Shown here in pieces: positions 1 to 7,952 of a DNA stretch of 64,000 nt; position 1 is the stretch's first letter; each line of letters opens with the position of its first letter. This DNA is from Bacteroidota bacterium. GTDB taxonomy: Bacteria > Bacteroidota > Bacteroidia > Bacteroidales > FEN-979. The translations under genes and the position numbers were made by a program. The notes below the pieces were generated by a model. That model saw only the letters and a list, made by a program, of their open reading frames with translations, ran no database searches and was not told where the DNA came from. Where the stretch lies: contig JAPLDO010000041.1 of assembly GCA_026391715.1 (NCBI GenBank), positions 1-64,000 on the forward strand, read 5' to 3'.

Positions 1-200
1 CTTTGTTTATGTGCATTCAGAATGTGGCTCAAACGATAATAGTCGGTGGTAACGCGGATGTACTTTTCGGCTTCTCTTACGAGAATACTCTTCATACCAG
101 CTTCAAGTTCTGCATCGGCAGTATTTGCGGGGAACTCCTCCGGTTTTTGTTTCCGATGTGATTGATTCTTGCGTATCAATAAATTTGGATCATTGCTCAT
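1..200 (-). CDS. Partial hypothetical protein of the integrative element (N-terminus only)
   Basis: An ATG on the minus strand at 198-200 opens a frame that stays open for 66 codons to the window edge. The start reads MSNDPNLLIRKN and continues with a Lys/Glu-rich, probably helical segment. I do not recognise the family. It lies downstream of the HTH gene and its small partner, the place where many Bacteroidota elements carry replication, primase or mobilisation genes, so such a role is possible but only by position. It is separated from the upstream genes by a strong terminator-like hairpin at 245-271, so it probably has its own promoter or depends on read-through. Confidence 0.55.
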   Translation of the reverse strand, partial: MSNDPNLLIRKNQSHRKQKPEEFPANTADAELEAGMKSILVREAEKYIRVTTDYYRLSHILNAHKQ

Positions 201-244
201 ATATTTGCATTTGAAAGATTTTAAGACTGTAATTCAACGAATAA

Positions 245-271
245 GAAAAAAGCCCGTTCCTGCGGGCTTTT
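245..271 (-). terminator. Rho-independent terminator after the HTH operon
   Basis: Stem AGCCCG (251-256) pairs with CGGGCT (263-268), extended by flanking A/T pairs. Read on the minus strand it is followed by a run of six T. It sits 60-80 bases past the stop at 328, as expected for the end of the two-gene HTH transcript. Confidence 0.8.
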
Positions 272-327
272 ATCGTGTAATAAGTTTGGTTTTTGGTGAA
301 ATGGTTCAAGGGATGGCATTTATTGCT

Positions 328-576
328 CTAATTTATTTCAGCATGGTCGTGGCGGCAGTACATCTTAGATTTTCCCTCCTCCCTGTGTAATTTTGTAAGA
401 TGCAAATAGTTCCGCCAAAGGTCATAATGCCCCTTCTTCAGAATTTCCTTAAACCGGCGAGTTCCTTCTTTATCAAGTAATTCATGATTTACCAGGAATC
501 TAAACATTTGTTTGGCGTTTTTCAGAAGAATCACCTGGGAGAGATAAAAGCGATCAAGTTCGCGTAATGGTTCCAT
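328..576 (-). CDS. Small hypothetical protein paired with the HTH regulator
   Basis: This is an 82-residue protein of unknown function. The chosen ATG (574-576) starts MEPLRELDRFYL and lies one base after the stop codon of the upstream HTH gene. It is preceded by a purine-rich GGAGGGG stretch about 5 bases away, an unusually clear ribosome-binding site for this phylum and the reason to prefer it over an upstream ATG at 619-621. The protein is rich in Leu, Lys and Arg and probably all alpha-helical, with no signal peptide or membrane segment. The tight spacing argues for one operon with the HTH gene, so it may work in element excision or its control. That role is inferred from position only. 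Confidence 0.6.
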   Translation of the reverse strand: MEPLRELDRFYLSQVILLKNAKQMFRFLVNHELLDKEGTRRFKEILKKGHYDLWRNYLHLTKLHREEGKSKMYCRHDHAEIN

Positions 577-577
577 T

Positions 578-910
578 TTATCCCCTCCGGCTTTTGTGCA
601 TGTACGAGTGTGCCTCGGCATTAATCTCTGAAATAGTTTGTTTTCGACCGGACATGATCCAGGAGGTTAGCTCCTGTTTTGAAAAATACAAGCGTTTTCC
701 TCGCTTGCAAACGGGAACTTGAGCGCGTTGTACTAAACCATAGATTGTAGGAACCGAAAGGTGGAGTATTTCGGCGGCCTGCTGAATGGTTAACAGTTTA
801 TCGGCTTCATGGGGATCGTTACTTTGTGACAGTAACAATCGTTCGATGTTTTCCAGTTTATCGAATAACTGGTTTACGGCTTGGGGTAATTTTTCGAATG
901 TCATTTCCAT
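578..910 (-). CDS. Helix-turn-helix DNA-binding protein, excisionase (Xis/MerR-like) family
   Basis: The 110-residue protein has a short N-terminal helical segment with heptad-like leucines (about 5-30). It is followed by an HTH_17-type DNA-binding domain at about 39-87, with the typical pattern LTIQQAAEILHLSVPTIY, a short linker and a basic wing ending KRGKRLYFSKQEL. Proteins of this type in Bacteroidota elements act as recombination directionality factors or small regulators. The gene lies downstream of and on the same strand as the integrase, and one base before a small partner gene. A 7-bp inverted repeat directly upstream (917-938) is a plausible site for self-regulation. Whether it is a true excisionase or a repressor cannot be told from sequence. 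Confidence 0.85.
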   Translation of the reverse strand: MEMTFEKLPQAVNQLFDKLENIERLLLSQSNDPHEADKLLTIQQAAEILHLSVPTIYGLVQRAQVPVCKRGKRLYFSKQELTSWIMSGRKQTISEINAEAHSYMHKSRRG

Positions 911-916
911 TGCTTA

Positions 917-938
917 CAAGTTTTATATTTGAAACTTG
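917..938 (-). promoter_or_regulatory. Inverted-repeat operator upstream of the HTH gene
   Basis: CAAGTTT (917-923) and AAACTTG (932-938) form a perfect 7-bp inverted repeat with an 8-base spacer, ending 7 bases before the start codon of the HTH gene. The spacer reads TATATTTG on the + strand, matching the Bacteroidota -7 consensus, although no + strand gene follows. The position suits binding by the HTH protein itself. Confidence 0.45.
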
Positions 939-1012
939 CTGCAATTCTACATGAACCTTTAGCAGGGTTGCAATATGGTTGGGAGCAACATGGTTAAAAC
1001 CCGGTTAAGATT

Positions 1013-1939
1013 TTATATTTTACTGATCAGATAGGTTCCCGTCGCTTTTTCGAGTATGATGTTCAGAATTGGCTTTTGGCACATATCTTTTCTGGTTGAC
1101 ATGATTTCGCTCAGGTAATCCAGGGTGTATTTTTTCACTTTTTTCCGGTAACGGTAGTAAAAATTTATGCTCATCCAGTATTCAAGCTCCTTCTTTTGGC
1201 AACCTCTGATGATATCGCAATCGTATAATTGTTTGAATGCATCCGCCAGCCGGTTGCCAGAACCTAAGAATAATAAAGGTTTAGGAGCATTCTCCCCACT
1301 ATTTAGCATCGAATAAAATTCGATCTGGTCTCCTGGTGAAAAAAAGTCTCTGAGAATCTCAAAGATTACAGGTATTGATTCATTTGTAAAAACGGGTTTT
1401 ATAATAGGCAATAAAGATTCTGATTGTTCTTTCATTGTTTTAACATAGCCCATCATTTCCTCTTTTTCTCTGGTAGGATAAAGATCGATGGTGTCTAAAT
1501 TAAAAAAACGATCATTGCAAATCTCAAGAAAGGGAATGCTGTAAAGATTACAACAATCCTGTATCACAATAAAAAGTAATGAATAGAGAAAATGGGCCCT
1601 TACCTCGGAAATTCCTGAATCATCTGATTCATATTGACCTGCGTACCATATGGGAGATAATAGTCCATCAGTTTCAAAATGCACTGGTTCAATATTCCTA
1701 AAATTTTCAGGTATGATAATTACACGGTCAAGTTCATCGATATAAAACATGATCAAATCTTTCTTTTCCTGGAAGGTCGATTTTGTAAGTAGGTTTAAAC
1801 CAAGTTCTCTTCTATAGGGTTCGACGAACTCTTCATCAAAATTGGTATCCATGCCTGCCAGTATCTCAATTTTCTTTTTGTCATCATCCTTTTGGTAGGA
1901 AAGTATGTTCAAACATTTATTCAGTGCGTCTGTCTTCAT
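1013..1939 (-). CDS. RteC-like hypothetical protein beside the integrase
   Basis: This is a 308-residue soluble protein without signal peptide or membrane helices. The C-terminal third (about 221-292) has the pattern I associate with proteins found next to Bacteroidota integrases. It contains LFLGSGNRLADAFKQLYD, then a Gln-Lys-Lys helix, then a basic FYYRYRKKVKK stretch and a Cys-Gln-Lys-Pro motif. This resembles the DNA-binding C-terminal part of RteC, the excision regulator of the CTnDOT family, but the match is remembered, not computed. It lies 75 bases downstream of the integrase on the same strand. If the assignment holds, it would control excision or transfer. The N-terminal 200 residues are not recognised. 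Confidence 0.5.
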   Translation of the reverse strand: MKTDALNKCLNILSYQKDDDKKKIEILAGMDTNFDEEFVEPYRRELGLNLLTKSTFQEKKDLIMFYIDELDRVIIIPENFRNIEPVHFETDGLLSPIWYAGQYESDDSGISEVRAHFLYSLLFIVIQDCCNLYSIPFLEICNDRFFNLDTIDLYPTREKEEMMGYVKTMKEQSESLLPIIKPVFTNESIPVIFEILRDFFSPGDQIEFYSMLNSGENAPKPLLFLGSGNRLADAFKQLYDCDIIRGCQKKELEYWMSINFYYRYRKKVKKYTLDYLSEIMSTRKDMCQKPILNIILEKATGTYLISKI

Positions 1940-2014
1940 AAGATTCTAATAATAATACGTTTTCCTTAATCCGGTAAACCACACTTGCGTGTTCCGGCTG
2001 TTGCAATGAGCAGG

Positions 2015-3304
2015 CTATTTAACAAGTTTTTTAACAGGTGCTTTTTTCTTGGTTTTTTCCTGTGGGAAATTAGTCAGTATAGACGCCATCCTTTTCTTTT
2101 CATCATTTTCAAAACTTGCAAAGTATCCCTGGGTGGTGGTTATATCGGAGTGTCCAAGTGCTTCGCTGATATATGAAACATTTACACCTGCGTTTTTCAG
2201 GATTGTGGCAAATGAATGCCTTGCAGTATAAGTAGTAACGTCGGACTCCATTTTCAAATTCTTTGCAATCCGTCTTATATATTTATTGACTTGTTTCGTG
2301 GCCTGAGCTATTGTAGCTTTCTGTTTTTTCAAGGTTAAATTATCAACCAGAATGGGGAAAATGTAAGTATTTGAGGTTACGCGTTTTTGTCCCCATTTCT
2401 CTATGATTGTATTTATCTCTTTTGTCTTAACTACCTCTATTGACCTGCTTTTCCGGTTCGTCTGAGCAGTCTTGGCTCTTCTGAAAACAATATTATCATT
2501 TGTGATATCCGCATATCTCAGCAGGCATATATCTTTCATGTTTATCCCATTACAGAGATAGGAAAATATCCATATATCCCGGGAAAATGCTTCGGGTGTC
2601 GAATCATCCGGGGTATAAGAAAAAATCTTTTGTATATCTCCAATGGACAGTGCCTTTTTAACATTCTTTGGTTCGGGAATCTGATACTGCTCATGTTCAC
2701 GGCCAAAAGGATAATCTTCGCGTTTTGCAAACCCAATTTGGATTCCACGGTTGAAAAGTCTGCGTACACACCTCAGGTATATTCCAACTGTGGTGGTGGT
2801 GGCTCCATTATCAATCATCCATTTTTCATATCGTTTCAGAAATTTTGATGAAATTTCTGAAAAGTCCAGTGTATTGCCGGGATGGAATTTTTGTATTGAG
2901 TGCAGGGCAGTGGTATAAACAGATGAATTTCCGACCCGGTCATCTTCATCCAACTCGGCTATGTACTCCTTGAAAGCTGAAAAAACGTTTCCCTGATCTC
3001 CGGTATTGGTAACCAACCGTCTTTTAAATGCATCAAAGGTGAAAGATTTAAGGTTGCTGATTATTTCCAGCGCATTTTTCTCCACACCGATCAGTTTTTG
3101 ATGTAACACTTTATATTCATTCCGTGGGCGTTCCCCTATTGTTTTTTGGAAATCATCCTCGGTCAGGTGAAATTTGGTTTTAAACAAGCGAGTCCGTCTT
3201 TTATATGTAACTCGAAGTTTAACCGGATAAGCCCCGTCCTTGTCCGATCTGCGGGTATCAAGATAGATTCCTGTCGTGATATCTGATTTTTTATCACTTG
3301 TCAT
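2015..3304 (-). CDS. Tyrosine recombinase (site-specific integrase) with Asn at the box I arginine position
   Basis: The 429-residue integrase has an N-terminal arm-binding domain (about 8-90), a SAM-like core-binding domain (about 105-195) and a catalytic domain (about 215-405). Catalytic residues seen are Lys278 (FRRAKT), Arg362 in YTARHSFAT, His385 in LGHSD and Tyr394 in TQGYF. The box I arginine is replaced by Asn255 (CNGINMKDICLL), and the box II His is Tyr359. Similar replacements occur in Bacteroidota conjugative-element integrases, and IntDOT lacks the box I Arg. The start at 3304 was chosen over an upstream ATG at 3412 because a -7 promoter box lies between them at 3334-3341. The tRNA-Asn fragment 175 bases upstream is the likely attachment site. 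Confidence 0.93.
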   Translation of the reverse strand: MTSDKKSDITTGIYLDTRRSDKDGAYPVKLRVTYKRRTRLFKTKFHLTEDDFQKTIGERPRNEYKVLHQKLIGVEKNALEIISNLKSFTFDAFKRRLVTNTGDQGNVFSAFKEYIAELDEDDRVGNSSVYTTALHSIQKFHPGNTLDFSEISSKFLKRYEKWMIDNGATTTTVGIYLRCVRRLFNRGIQIGFAKREDYPFGREHEQYQIPEPKNVKKALSIGDIQKIFSYTPDDSTPEAFSRDIWIFSYLCNGINMKDICLLRYADITNDNIVFRRAKTAQTNRKSRSIEVVKTKEINTIIEKWGQKRVTSNTYIFPILVDNLTLKKQKATIAQATKQVNKYIRRIAKNLKMESDVTTYTARHSFATILKNAGVNVSYISEALGHSDITTTQGYFASFENDEKKRMASILTNFPQEKTKKKAPVKKLVK

Positions 3305-3333
3305 GATTAATTTTGTGTAAGTTTGTTTCTCTG

Positions 3334-3362
3334 CAAAGATAATACTGTGCAAACAATTTGCA
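3334..3362 (-). promoter_or_regulatory. Integrase promoter with overlapping palindromic operator
   Basis: On the minus strand, TATCTTTG (3334-3341) matches the Bacteroidota -7 box TAnnTTTG and lies 30 bases before the integrase ATG. Just upstream, TGCAAA-CAA-TTTGCA (3348-3362) is a perfect 6-bp inverted repeat between the -7 and -33 positions. A repressor bound there would block the promoter. Both elements are seen directly; the regulation is inferred. Confidence 0.65.
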
Positions 3363-3478
3363 TAACAAATAGTACAAATATTGCAAACAAAATAAATACC
3401 AAGCAGTATCACTAAGTTTATAACAGATTGATATACAGACTAATGATTAACAACCGGGGAGCATCACTGAAGGGGGTG

Positions 3479-3527
3479 GATCTGACTGTTAATCAGAGGG
3501 TCGCAAGTTCAAGTCTTGCAGGGGGAG
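3479..3527 (+). other. 3' tRNA-Asn fragment marking the attachment site (att)
   Basis: The anticodon stem TCTGA/TCAGA encloses loop CTGTTAA (3481-3497), with anticodon GTT at 3488-3490. A perfect T arm follows: GCAAG, loop TTCAAGT, CTTGC (3503-3519). After it comes the 3' acceptor strand AGGGGGA plus discriminator G (3520-3527). Upstream of about 3479 there is no D arm and no 5' acceptor strand, so the tRNA is not complete. This is the expected leftover of integration into the 3' half of tRNA-Asn. The crossover is probably within the anticodon-to-T-arm stretch. Confidence 0.85.
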
Positions 3528-3538
3528 CAGGAAAATCA

Positions 3539-3571
3539 GCCACTTACTAAAATTTAGTAAGTGGCTTTTTT
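3539..3571 (+). terminator. Terminator of the tRNA-Asn locus
   Basis: A perfect 13-bp inverted repeat, GCCACTTACTAAA with TTTAGTAAGTGGC (3539-3565), is followed by six T. It lies 12 bases past the tRNA fragment, as expected for the original chromosomal tRNA terminator left on the far side of the insertion. Confidence 0.85.
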
Positions 3572-3805
3572 CATAGTTGAATAATTTATCGTTACTCAGC
3601 AAAGTATTTTAGTTAATTACTATCGGCTTCCCCATCCATAGTTAGATTAAATATTTATATTAGAGCCATTAAAATAAGAAGGGGACAGGGGTTGAGGTAT
3701 ATTGTACATAAACATATTGATGCTGGCAATTGCTGATGTAATCAGGTTCAGCTTTACCAACTGGGAGTAGAAATTGCCAGAGCAGATGTTGCAGCCAATC
3801 TGAAT
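3572..3805. other. Intergenic chromosomal flank, nothing clear
   Basis: Between the tRNA terminator and the end of the substrate-binding protein gene there is no convincing gene. A short coding-like frame on the + strand that ends at 3817 is only about 24 codons long and was rejected. Confidence 0.6.
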
Positions 3806-4963
3806 TTACCGGAATAACACGAACTCTCCGTTATCAAGCTCCTGTACCACGGGTGTATGAGCAGGGTTACGATTGGCGTCAAAAGAAAATGTTCCAAGAA
3901 TAGTTTTCAGGTTTGTGGTATTTGCAAGAGAATTGCGCAGCGTTTCGTTGTTGAGAGAATTTGTGCGGACTAAGGCGTCAGCAACGATATAAAGGCTGGC
4001 ATAAGCCTGGGCGGCAAACTGGTCGGGCTTTGAACCATAAAGACTGGAATAGCTCGCCACAAACTGTGCATTTCCAGGAGTATCGCCGGAATAAATCCAG
4101 GCGCTGCCACAAATAGAACCTTGGGCAGCCTGTCCGGCTTGTTGCCAGAGTTTTGAAGTATTGAAACTGTTCCCGCCAATAAATCTCACACTGTGTGGAA
4201 TCCCAAGCTGCCTCGCTTGTACCATTAAGAGTGAAGCCTCATTAACAAGCGCTGCAAACACAATTACATCGGGATTCGCAGCTTTTACCTGGTTCAGTTG
4301 ATCTGTAAACAAAGTATCTCCTTTGTGGATAATTCCGGTTGAAACGATGAGCATACCCGGTATGCTTTCAAGCGATGCTTTGAAAGCGTTATATGCGCCA
4401 ATTGTATAGGGATCATCGTTCCCGTAAACTATGGCAACTTTTGAATAGCCAAGCTTTGCGTGTGTCACCTGAACCGTGTTGGGAATCACTGCCGATTCGG
4501 GCAGGCTGTTGCGGAAAACATAATTGCCCATTTCTGTAATTCCCGGAACGGTATTGGAAATTCCCATTACCACTACCTTATTGTTTTGTGCAATTGTGTC
4601 GGCAGGAAATGCGCAGTTAGACGAGGTTGGACCGATAATTATCAACGCTTTGTTTTTGAAAATCATATCCCGGTAAATTTGCATGCAGGCGTCGGGCGAT
4701 GACTTATCATCCATGAAAAAAGGAATGAATTTAAAACCAGGCATATTTGATCCATTGTTCAGTTCGTTTATTGCCATTGTCAAACCATTTTTCTGAATAA
4801 TCCCGTACGGACTGAAATTGCCGGTCAGTGATAATGCCAAACCAATTGGAACCTGAACAACAGGATTTTCAGGGCTTGATTCATTTTTTTTACATCCGTT
4901 TAGAATCAGAATCAATCCAACAGTTAGAAAAAGGAACCGTTTGCAAATGCGATCGTGTTTCAT
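3806..4963 (-). CDS. ABC-transporter-type substrate-binding lipoprotein (LivJ-like, periplasmic binding protein fold I)
   Basis: The 385-residue protein starts at MKHDRICKRFLFL. It has a hydrophobic signal ending in lipobox LNGC (Cys24), so it is a lipoprotein. The mature part is a type I periplasmic-binding domain (about 37-380). It opens with VPIGLALSLTGNFSPYG, the usual branched-chain amino-acid-receptor start, and contains the hinge-type segments LIIGPTSSNC and PDVIVFAAL. The family binds branched-chain amino acids, amides or other small ligands. No permease or ATPase gene is nearby, so it is an orphan receptor and may serve a distant transporter or a sensing role. The longer ORF start at 5026 was rejected because it would bury the signal peptide. 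Confidence 0.85.
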   Translation of the reverse strand: MKHDRICKRFLFLTVGLILILNGCKKNESSPENPVVQVPIGLALSLTGNFSPYGIIQKNGLTMAINELNNGSNMPGFKFIPFFMDDKSSPDACMQIYRDMIFKNKALIIIGPTSSNCAFPADTIAQNNKVVVMGISNTVPGITEMGNYVFRNSLPESAVIPNTVQVTHAKLGYSKVAIVYGNDDPYTIGAYNAFKASLESIPGMLIVSTGIIHKGDTLFTDQLNQVKAANPDVIVFAALVNEASLLMVQARQLGIPHSVRFIGGNSFNTSKLWQQAGQAAQGSICGSAWIYSGDTPGNAQFVASYSSLYGSKPDQFAAQAYASLYIVADALVRTNSLNNETLRNSLANTTNLKTILGTFSFDANRNPAHTPVVQELDNGEFVLFR

Positions 4964-5110
4964 GTCTAAAAATTTGTTAAATATACTGCAAAAAAGCGCT
5001 GAAAAATTTCTTGCTCCGCAGAACATCTGTGATAGCTCAGTGTAACCTATAAAAATTACATAGAAACCACAACGAAATTACCCGTAAACATCAAAAAAAT
5101 TATCCCGGAT

Positions 5111-5539
5111 CTATTTCAAATACATTGAAATCCTTTGGTGCAATTCCACCTTATCCATGGGCGCTTTTGTGATATGACCAGTCATGGAACACTCAATGAT
5201 TTTTTCCGGATCGGGAGTAGCGCTGAAAGCAAAGATTGGTAAGTTTCGGAAGTATTGTCCTTCAAGCGATCTGATGGCGCGTGTGGCGTCATAACCATCC
5301 AGCTCAGGCATCATAATATCCATAAGAACAACATCATAGATATTTGCAGACATCATTTCCACAGCAATTTTTCCATTTGCTGCCAAATCGGCTGATACCT
5401 GCCATTGCAAGAGGATAGTGTAAATCAGACGTTGGCTTATGGAGTTGTCTTCGACTACCAACACGCGAAGGCCTTTAAGGCTCCTGAATTCATGACTTTC
5501 CATTGTTCGATGAATTTCATACAATGCATCAATAACCAT
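5111..5539 (-). CDS. Single-domain response regulator (CheY-like receiver)
   Basis: A 142-residue protein made of one receiver domain from about residue 23 to the end. The acidic pair Glu30-Asp31 (VVEDN), the phospho-acceptor Asp74 (LMDIMMP), Thr108 of the SAT motif and Lys125 (TKAPM) are all present, so it should accept phosphate from a histidine kinase. No output domain and no kinase gene adjoin it. LMDIMMPELDGYDATR is typical of receivers that work with hybrid kinases. The start is uncertain: Met13 (MESHEF) is also possible. It may act as a phosphorelay shuttle or by protein contact. The neighbouring EF-G and binding-protein genes give no clue to its pathway. Confidence 0.88.
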   Translation of the reverse strand: MVIDALYEIHRTMESHEFRSLKGLRVLVVEDNSISQRLIYTILLQWQVSADLAANGKIAVEMMSANIYDVVLMDIMMPELDGYDATRAIRSLEGQYFRNLPIFAFSATPDPEKIIECSMTGHITKAPMDKVELHQRISMYLK

Positions 5540-5717
5540 TCCATGCTCACAAAAGTCTATATCGTATTGATTATTAATATTATTAACTTCAGTGAAGCAA
5601 TATTTACTCTCTCAATACGGGACATATATTTCCGATAATGGAACGATTGAAAGGATAAAGTATACAATAGGATACGTATTATTTTTTCAGATTCATCAAG
5701 TCAAATCACATGTCAAT

Positions 5718-7793
5718 TTATCTGCCGGCTTTTTTCTCGTCAGCAATCTTCTTCAATACCTCTTCCTGGATGAGCTTAGGCAGAGGGGTATATTTGAAGA
5801 ATTCCATTGAGTAGTTTGCGCGACCGCTCGATATGTTTCGCAATTGTGTGGCATACCCGAACATCTCCATCAGCGGCACAAAAGCATTGACTTTCTGCGA
5901 CCCTTTCCGGTACCGGCGCATCGCCTCTATCTTCCCGCGACGGCGGTTAAGATTTCCAACCACATCGCCGATATATTCGTCGGGCGTGTTCACTTCCACC
6001 TTCATCATTGGTTCAAGAAGAATAGGATCGGCTTTCATAAAGCCTTGTTTGAAGCCAATGGAAGCGCAGGTCTGGAATGCCATATCGGAACTGTCAACTG
6101 GGTGAAAACTGCCGTCGAGTAGCACAACTTTAACATCAACCACAGGATAACCTGCAAGAACGCCGCGTTCAATGGTTTTCAGAATCCCTTTATTCACCGA
6201 CGGAATGTATTCGGCAGGGATATTGCCGCCCTTTATCTTTTCAATAAATTCATAACCTTTACCTTCGTTTGGTTCGAGGCGCATGACGATATGGGCAAAC
6301 TGTCCTTTTCCTCCTGTTTGCTTGGAATGTTTGTAATTCGATTCCACTTCGCTGGTAATAGTTTCACGGAATGCAACCGCAGGTTCGCCAACTTCGGCTT
6401 CAACCTTAAATTCGTGTTTCAAACGGTCAACGATTATTTCGAGATGAAGTTCGCCCATACCGGCTATTACTGTCTCTTCAGTTTCATCGTCAAACCTCAC
6501 GTTGAATGATGGATCTTCCATAGTCAGCTTATGAAGCGCTTCACCCAGTTTCTGAAGGTCGGCGCGTTTCACCGGATTTATTTTCAGTTCAATAACACTG
6601 GGCGGAATGTGGATTGATTCGAGGAGAAACCGATGTTCATCGCCGCAAAGCGTATCGCCGGTCTTGGTAACCTTCAGCCCGATGAGGGCTACAATGTCGC
6701 CGGGACCCGCTTCCGAAATCTCTTCGCGGTCTTTTGCATGGATACGGAAAATCCGCCCGACGCGCTCATGCTTACCTTTAGTGGCATTATAAACCTGCAT
6801 TCCATTCTTCAGGGTTCCTGAAAAGATGCGGGTAAAAGTTTGTTGCCCGACAAATGGATCGTGAATAAGTTTGAATGCCAGCGCTGAAAATGGCTCTTTT
6901 GGCGACGGATGACAAGTATGTAATTTTTCCGGGTTATCGAGGTCGGTACCGATTACGGCGCCAACGTCAACCGGTGAAGGCAGGTAATCAACGACTGAAT
7001 CAAGAAGCATTTGAACTCCTTTATTTTTGTAGGCGGCGCCGCAGAATACCGGCGTGATGAGGAGCTTCAGGGTTGCTTCGCGCAGAGCTTTCTTCATCAG
7101 CTCGGCGCTTACCTCCTTGTCCTCCATAAAAAGATCCATGATTTCGTCATTGAATTCGGCGAGTTTTTCCACTGCCCAGGCGCGGGATTCTTCGACTTTC
7201 TGCTTATAATCTTCCGGTATTGCAACCTCCACCGATTCCATTTCCTGGAAAACGAAGGCTTTACGGGAAATTACGTCAATTATTCCTTCGAAATTCTCTT
7301 CGGCGCCAATTGGAACATGAAAAGGAACAGCATTGGCGTCGAGGAATTTGTTCATCTGATCAACAACGGCAAGGAAATCTGCGCCGGTACGATCCATCTT
7401 GTTGATGAATGCGAAACGCGGAACGCGATACCGGTCGGCTTGGTTCCATACAGTTTCACTTTGAGGTTCCACGCCGCCAACGGCACAGAATACAGCTACC
7501 ATGCCGTCAATGACGCGAAGCGAACGCTCCACCTCCACGGTGAAGTCAACGTGCCCCGGCGTATCAATGAGGTTTATCTGATGGTTTTTCCAGGCGCATG
7601 AGATGGCTGCGGATGCAATTGTGATGCCGCGCTCCTGTTCCTGCTTCATAAAATCCATGGTAGCCTGTCCGTCGTGGACTTCACCCATTTTTCTGTTGGT
7701 TCCGGTAAAGAATAGAATACGCTCGGTGACAGTGGTTTTTCCCGCGTCAATGTGAGCTGCGATTCCTATATTTCTGACTTTGTTTAAAGGCAT
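5718..7793 (-). CDS. fusA: Elongation factor G, free-standing copy
   Basis: The 691-residue translational GTPase has normal EF-G length. G1 AHIDAGKT is at about 13-20, G2 RGITI at 55-59, G3 DTPGH at 77-81 and G4 NKMD at 131-134, so GTP hydrolysis should be intact. Domains II-V follow, with the conserved [11 protein letters not shown] near the C-terminus. The start is [14 protein letters not shown] at 7793. The longer upstream frame is spurious and overlaps a promoter box. No rpsL, rpsG, tuf or ribosomal genes adjoin, so this is not the str-operon copy, and Bacteroidota often encode more than one EF-G. Whether it is the main factor or a paralog used in special conditions cannot be decided here. 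Confidence 0.93.
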   Translation of the reverse strand: MPLNKVRNIGIAAHIDAGKTTVTERILFFTGTNRKMGEVHDGQATMDFMKQEQERGITIASAAISCAWKNHQINLIDTPGHVDFTVEVERSLRVIDGMVAVFCAVGGVEPQSETVWNQADRYRVPRFAFINKMDRTGADFLAVVDQMNKFLDANAVPFHVPIGAEENFEGIIDVISRKAFVFQEMESVEVAIPEDYKQKVEESRAWAVEKLAEFNDEIMDLFMEDKEVSAELMKKALREATLKLLITPVFCGAAYKNKGVQMLLDSVVDYLPSPVDVGAVIGTDLDNPEKLHTCHPSPKEPFSALAFKLIHDPFVGQQTFTRIFSGTLKNGMQVYNATKGKHERVGRIFRIHAKDREEISEAGPGDIVALIGLKVTKTGDTLCGDEHRFLLESIHIPPSVIELKINPVKRADLQKLGEALHKLTMEDPSFNVRFDDETEETVIAGMGELHLEIIVDRLKHEFKVEAEVGEPAVAFRETITSEVESNYKHSKQTGGKGQFAHIVMRLEPNEGKGYEFIEKIKGGNIPAEYIPSVNKGILKTIERGVLAGYPVVDVKVVLLDGSFHPVDSSDMAFQTCASIGFKQGFMKADPILLEPMMKVEVNTPDEYIGDVVGNLNRRRGKIEAMRRYRKGSQKVNAFVPLMEMFGYATQLRNISSGRANYSMEFFKYTPLPKLIQEEVLKKIADEKKAGR

Positions 7794-7817
7794 AATTAAT
7801 TGATTTTTTGAGGGGTG

Positions 7818-7825
7818 CAAAGGTA
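7818..7825 (-). promoter_or_regulatory. -7 box of the fusA promoter
   Basis: Minus-strand TACCTTTG fits TAnnTTTG and lies 25 bases before the fusA ATG. It rules out the longer upstream start. Confidence 0.7.
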
Positions 7826-7847
7826 GGCTTTTTTTCGGGATATTTTG

Positions 7848-7882
7848 AAATAGCGAAGCGCCGAAGTAGCGATGTGGCGAAA
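7848..7882. repeat. Degenerate short tandem repeat (tagcgaag-like)
   Basis: Repeated variants of TAGCGAA / GGCGAAA over about 35 bases in the gap between fusA and the K+ channel gene. It is one of seven similar tracts in the window. Confidence 0.5.
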
Positions 7883-7952
7883 TACAGAATAAAAAAGAAA
7901 ATTGTAGTGATTTCTTTGTTACTTTGTTGTTCGTCACACTCACTTTGAAAAA

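Larger units (their letters stand above)
1..3527. mobile_element. Right end of an integrative element inserted at tRNA-Asn
   Basis: The leftmost 3.5 kb carries only minus-strand element genes: a partial gene, a small gene, an excisionase-like HTH gene, an RteC-like gene and a tyrosine recombinase. It ends at a 3' fragment of tRNA-Asn followed by a terminator. In elements that integrate into the 3' end of a tRNA, the far end keeps only a 3' tRNA copy in the same orientation as the intact gene. Here the fragment lies on the + strand with the element to its left, which fits that geometry. The intact tRNA and the other end should lie left of the window. The element's size and type (ICE, IME or island) cannot be seen. 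Confidence 0.75.

Noticed and set aside
169-390. A 73-codon frame on the + strand at the left edge
   Set aside because: It overlaps a strong minus-strand terminator and two minus-strand genes, and its product has no recognisable pattern.
3740-3817. Coding-like + strand frame reading QLYQLGVEIARADVAANLN
   Set aside because: Only about 24 codons with no start, overlapping the end of the binding-protein gene. It may be a remnant but cannot be supported.
3806-5539. Two-component or transporter operon from the binding protein and the response regulator
   Set aside because: Spacing is over 140 bases, and there is no kinase, permease or ATPase.
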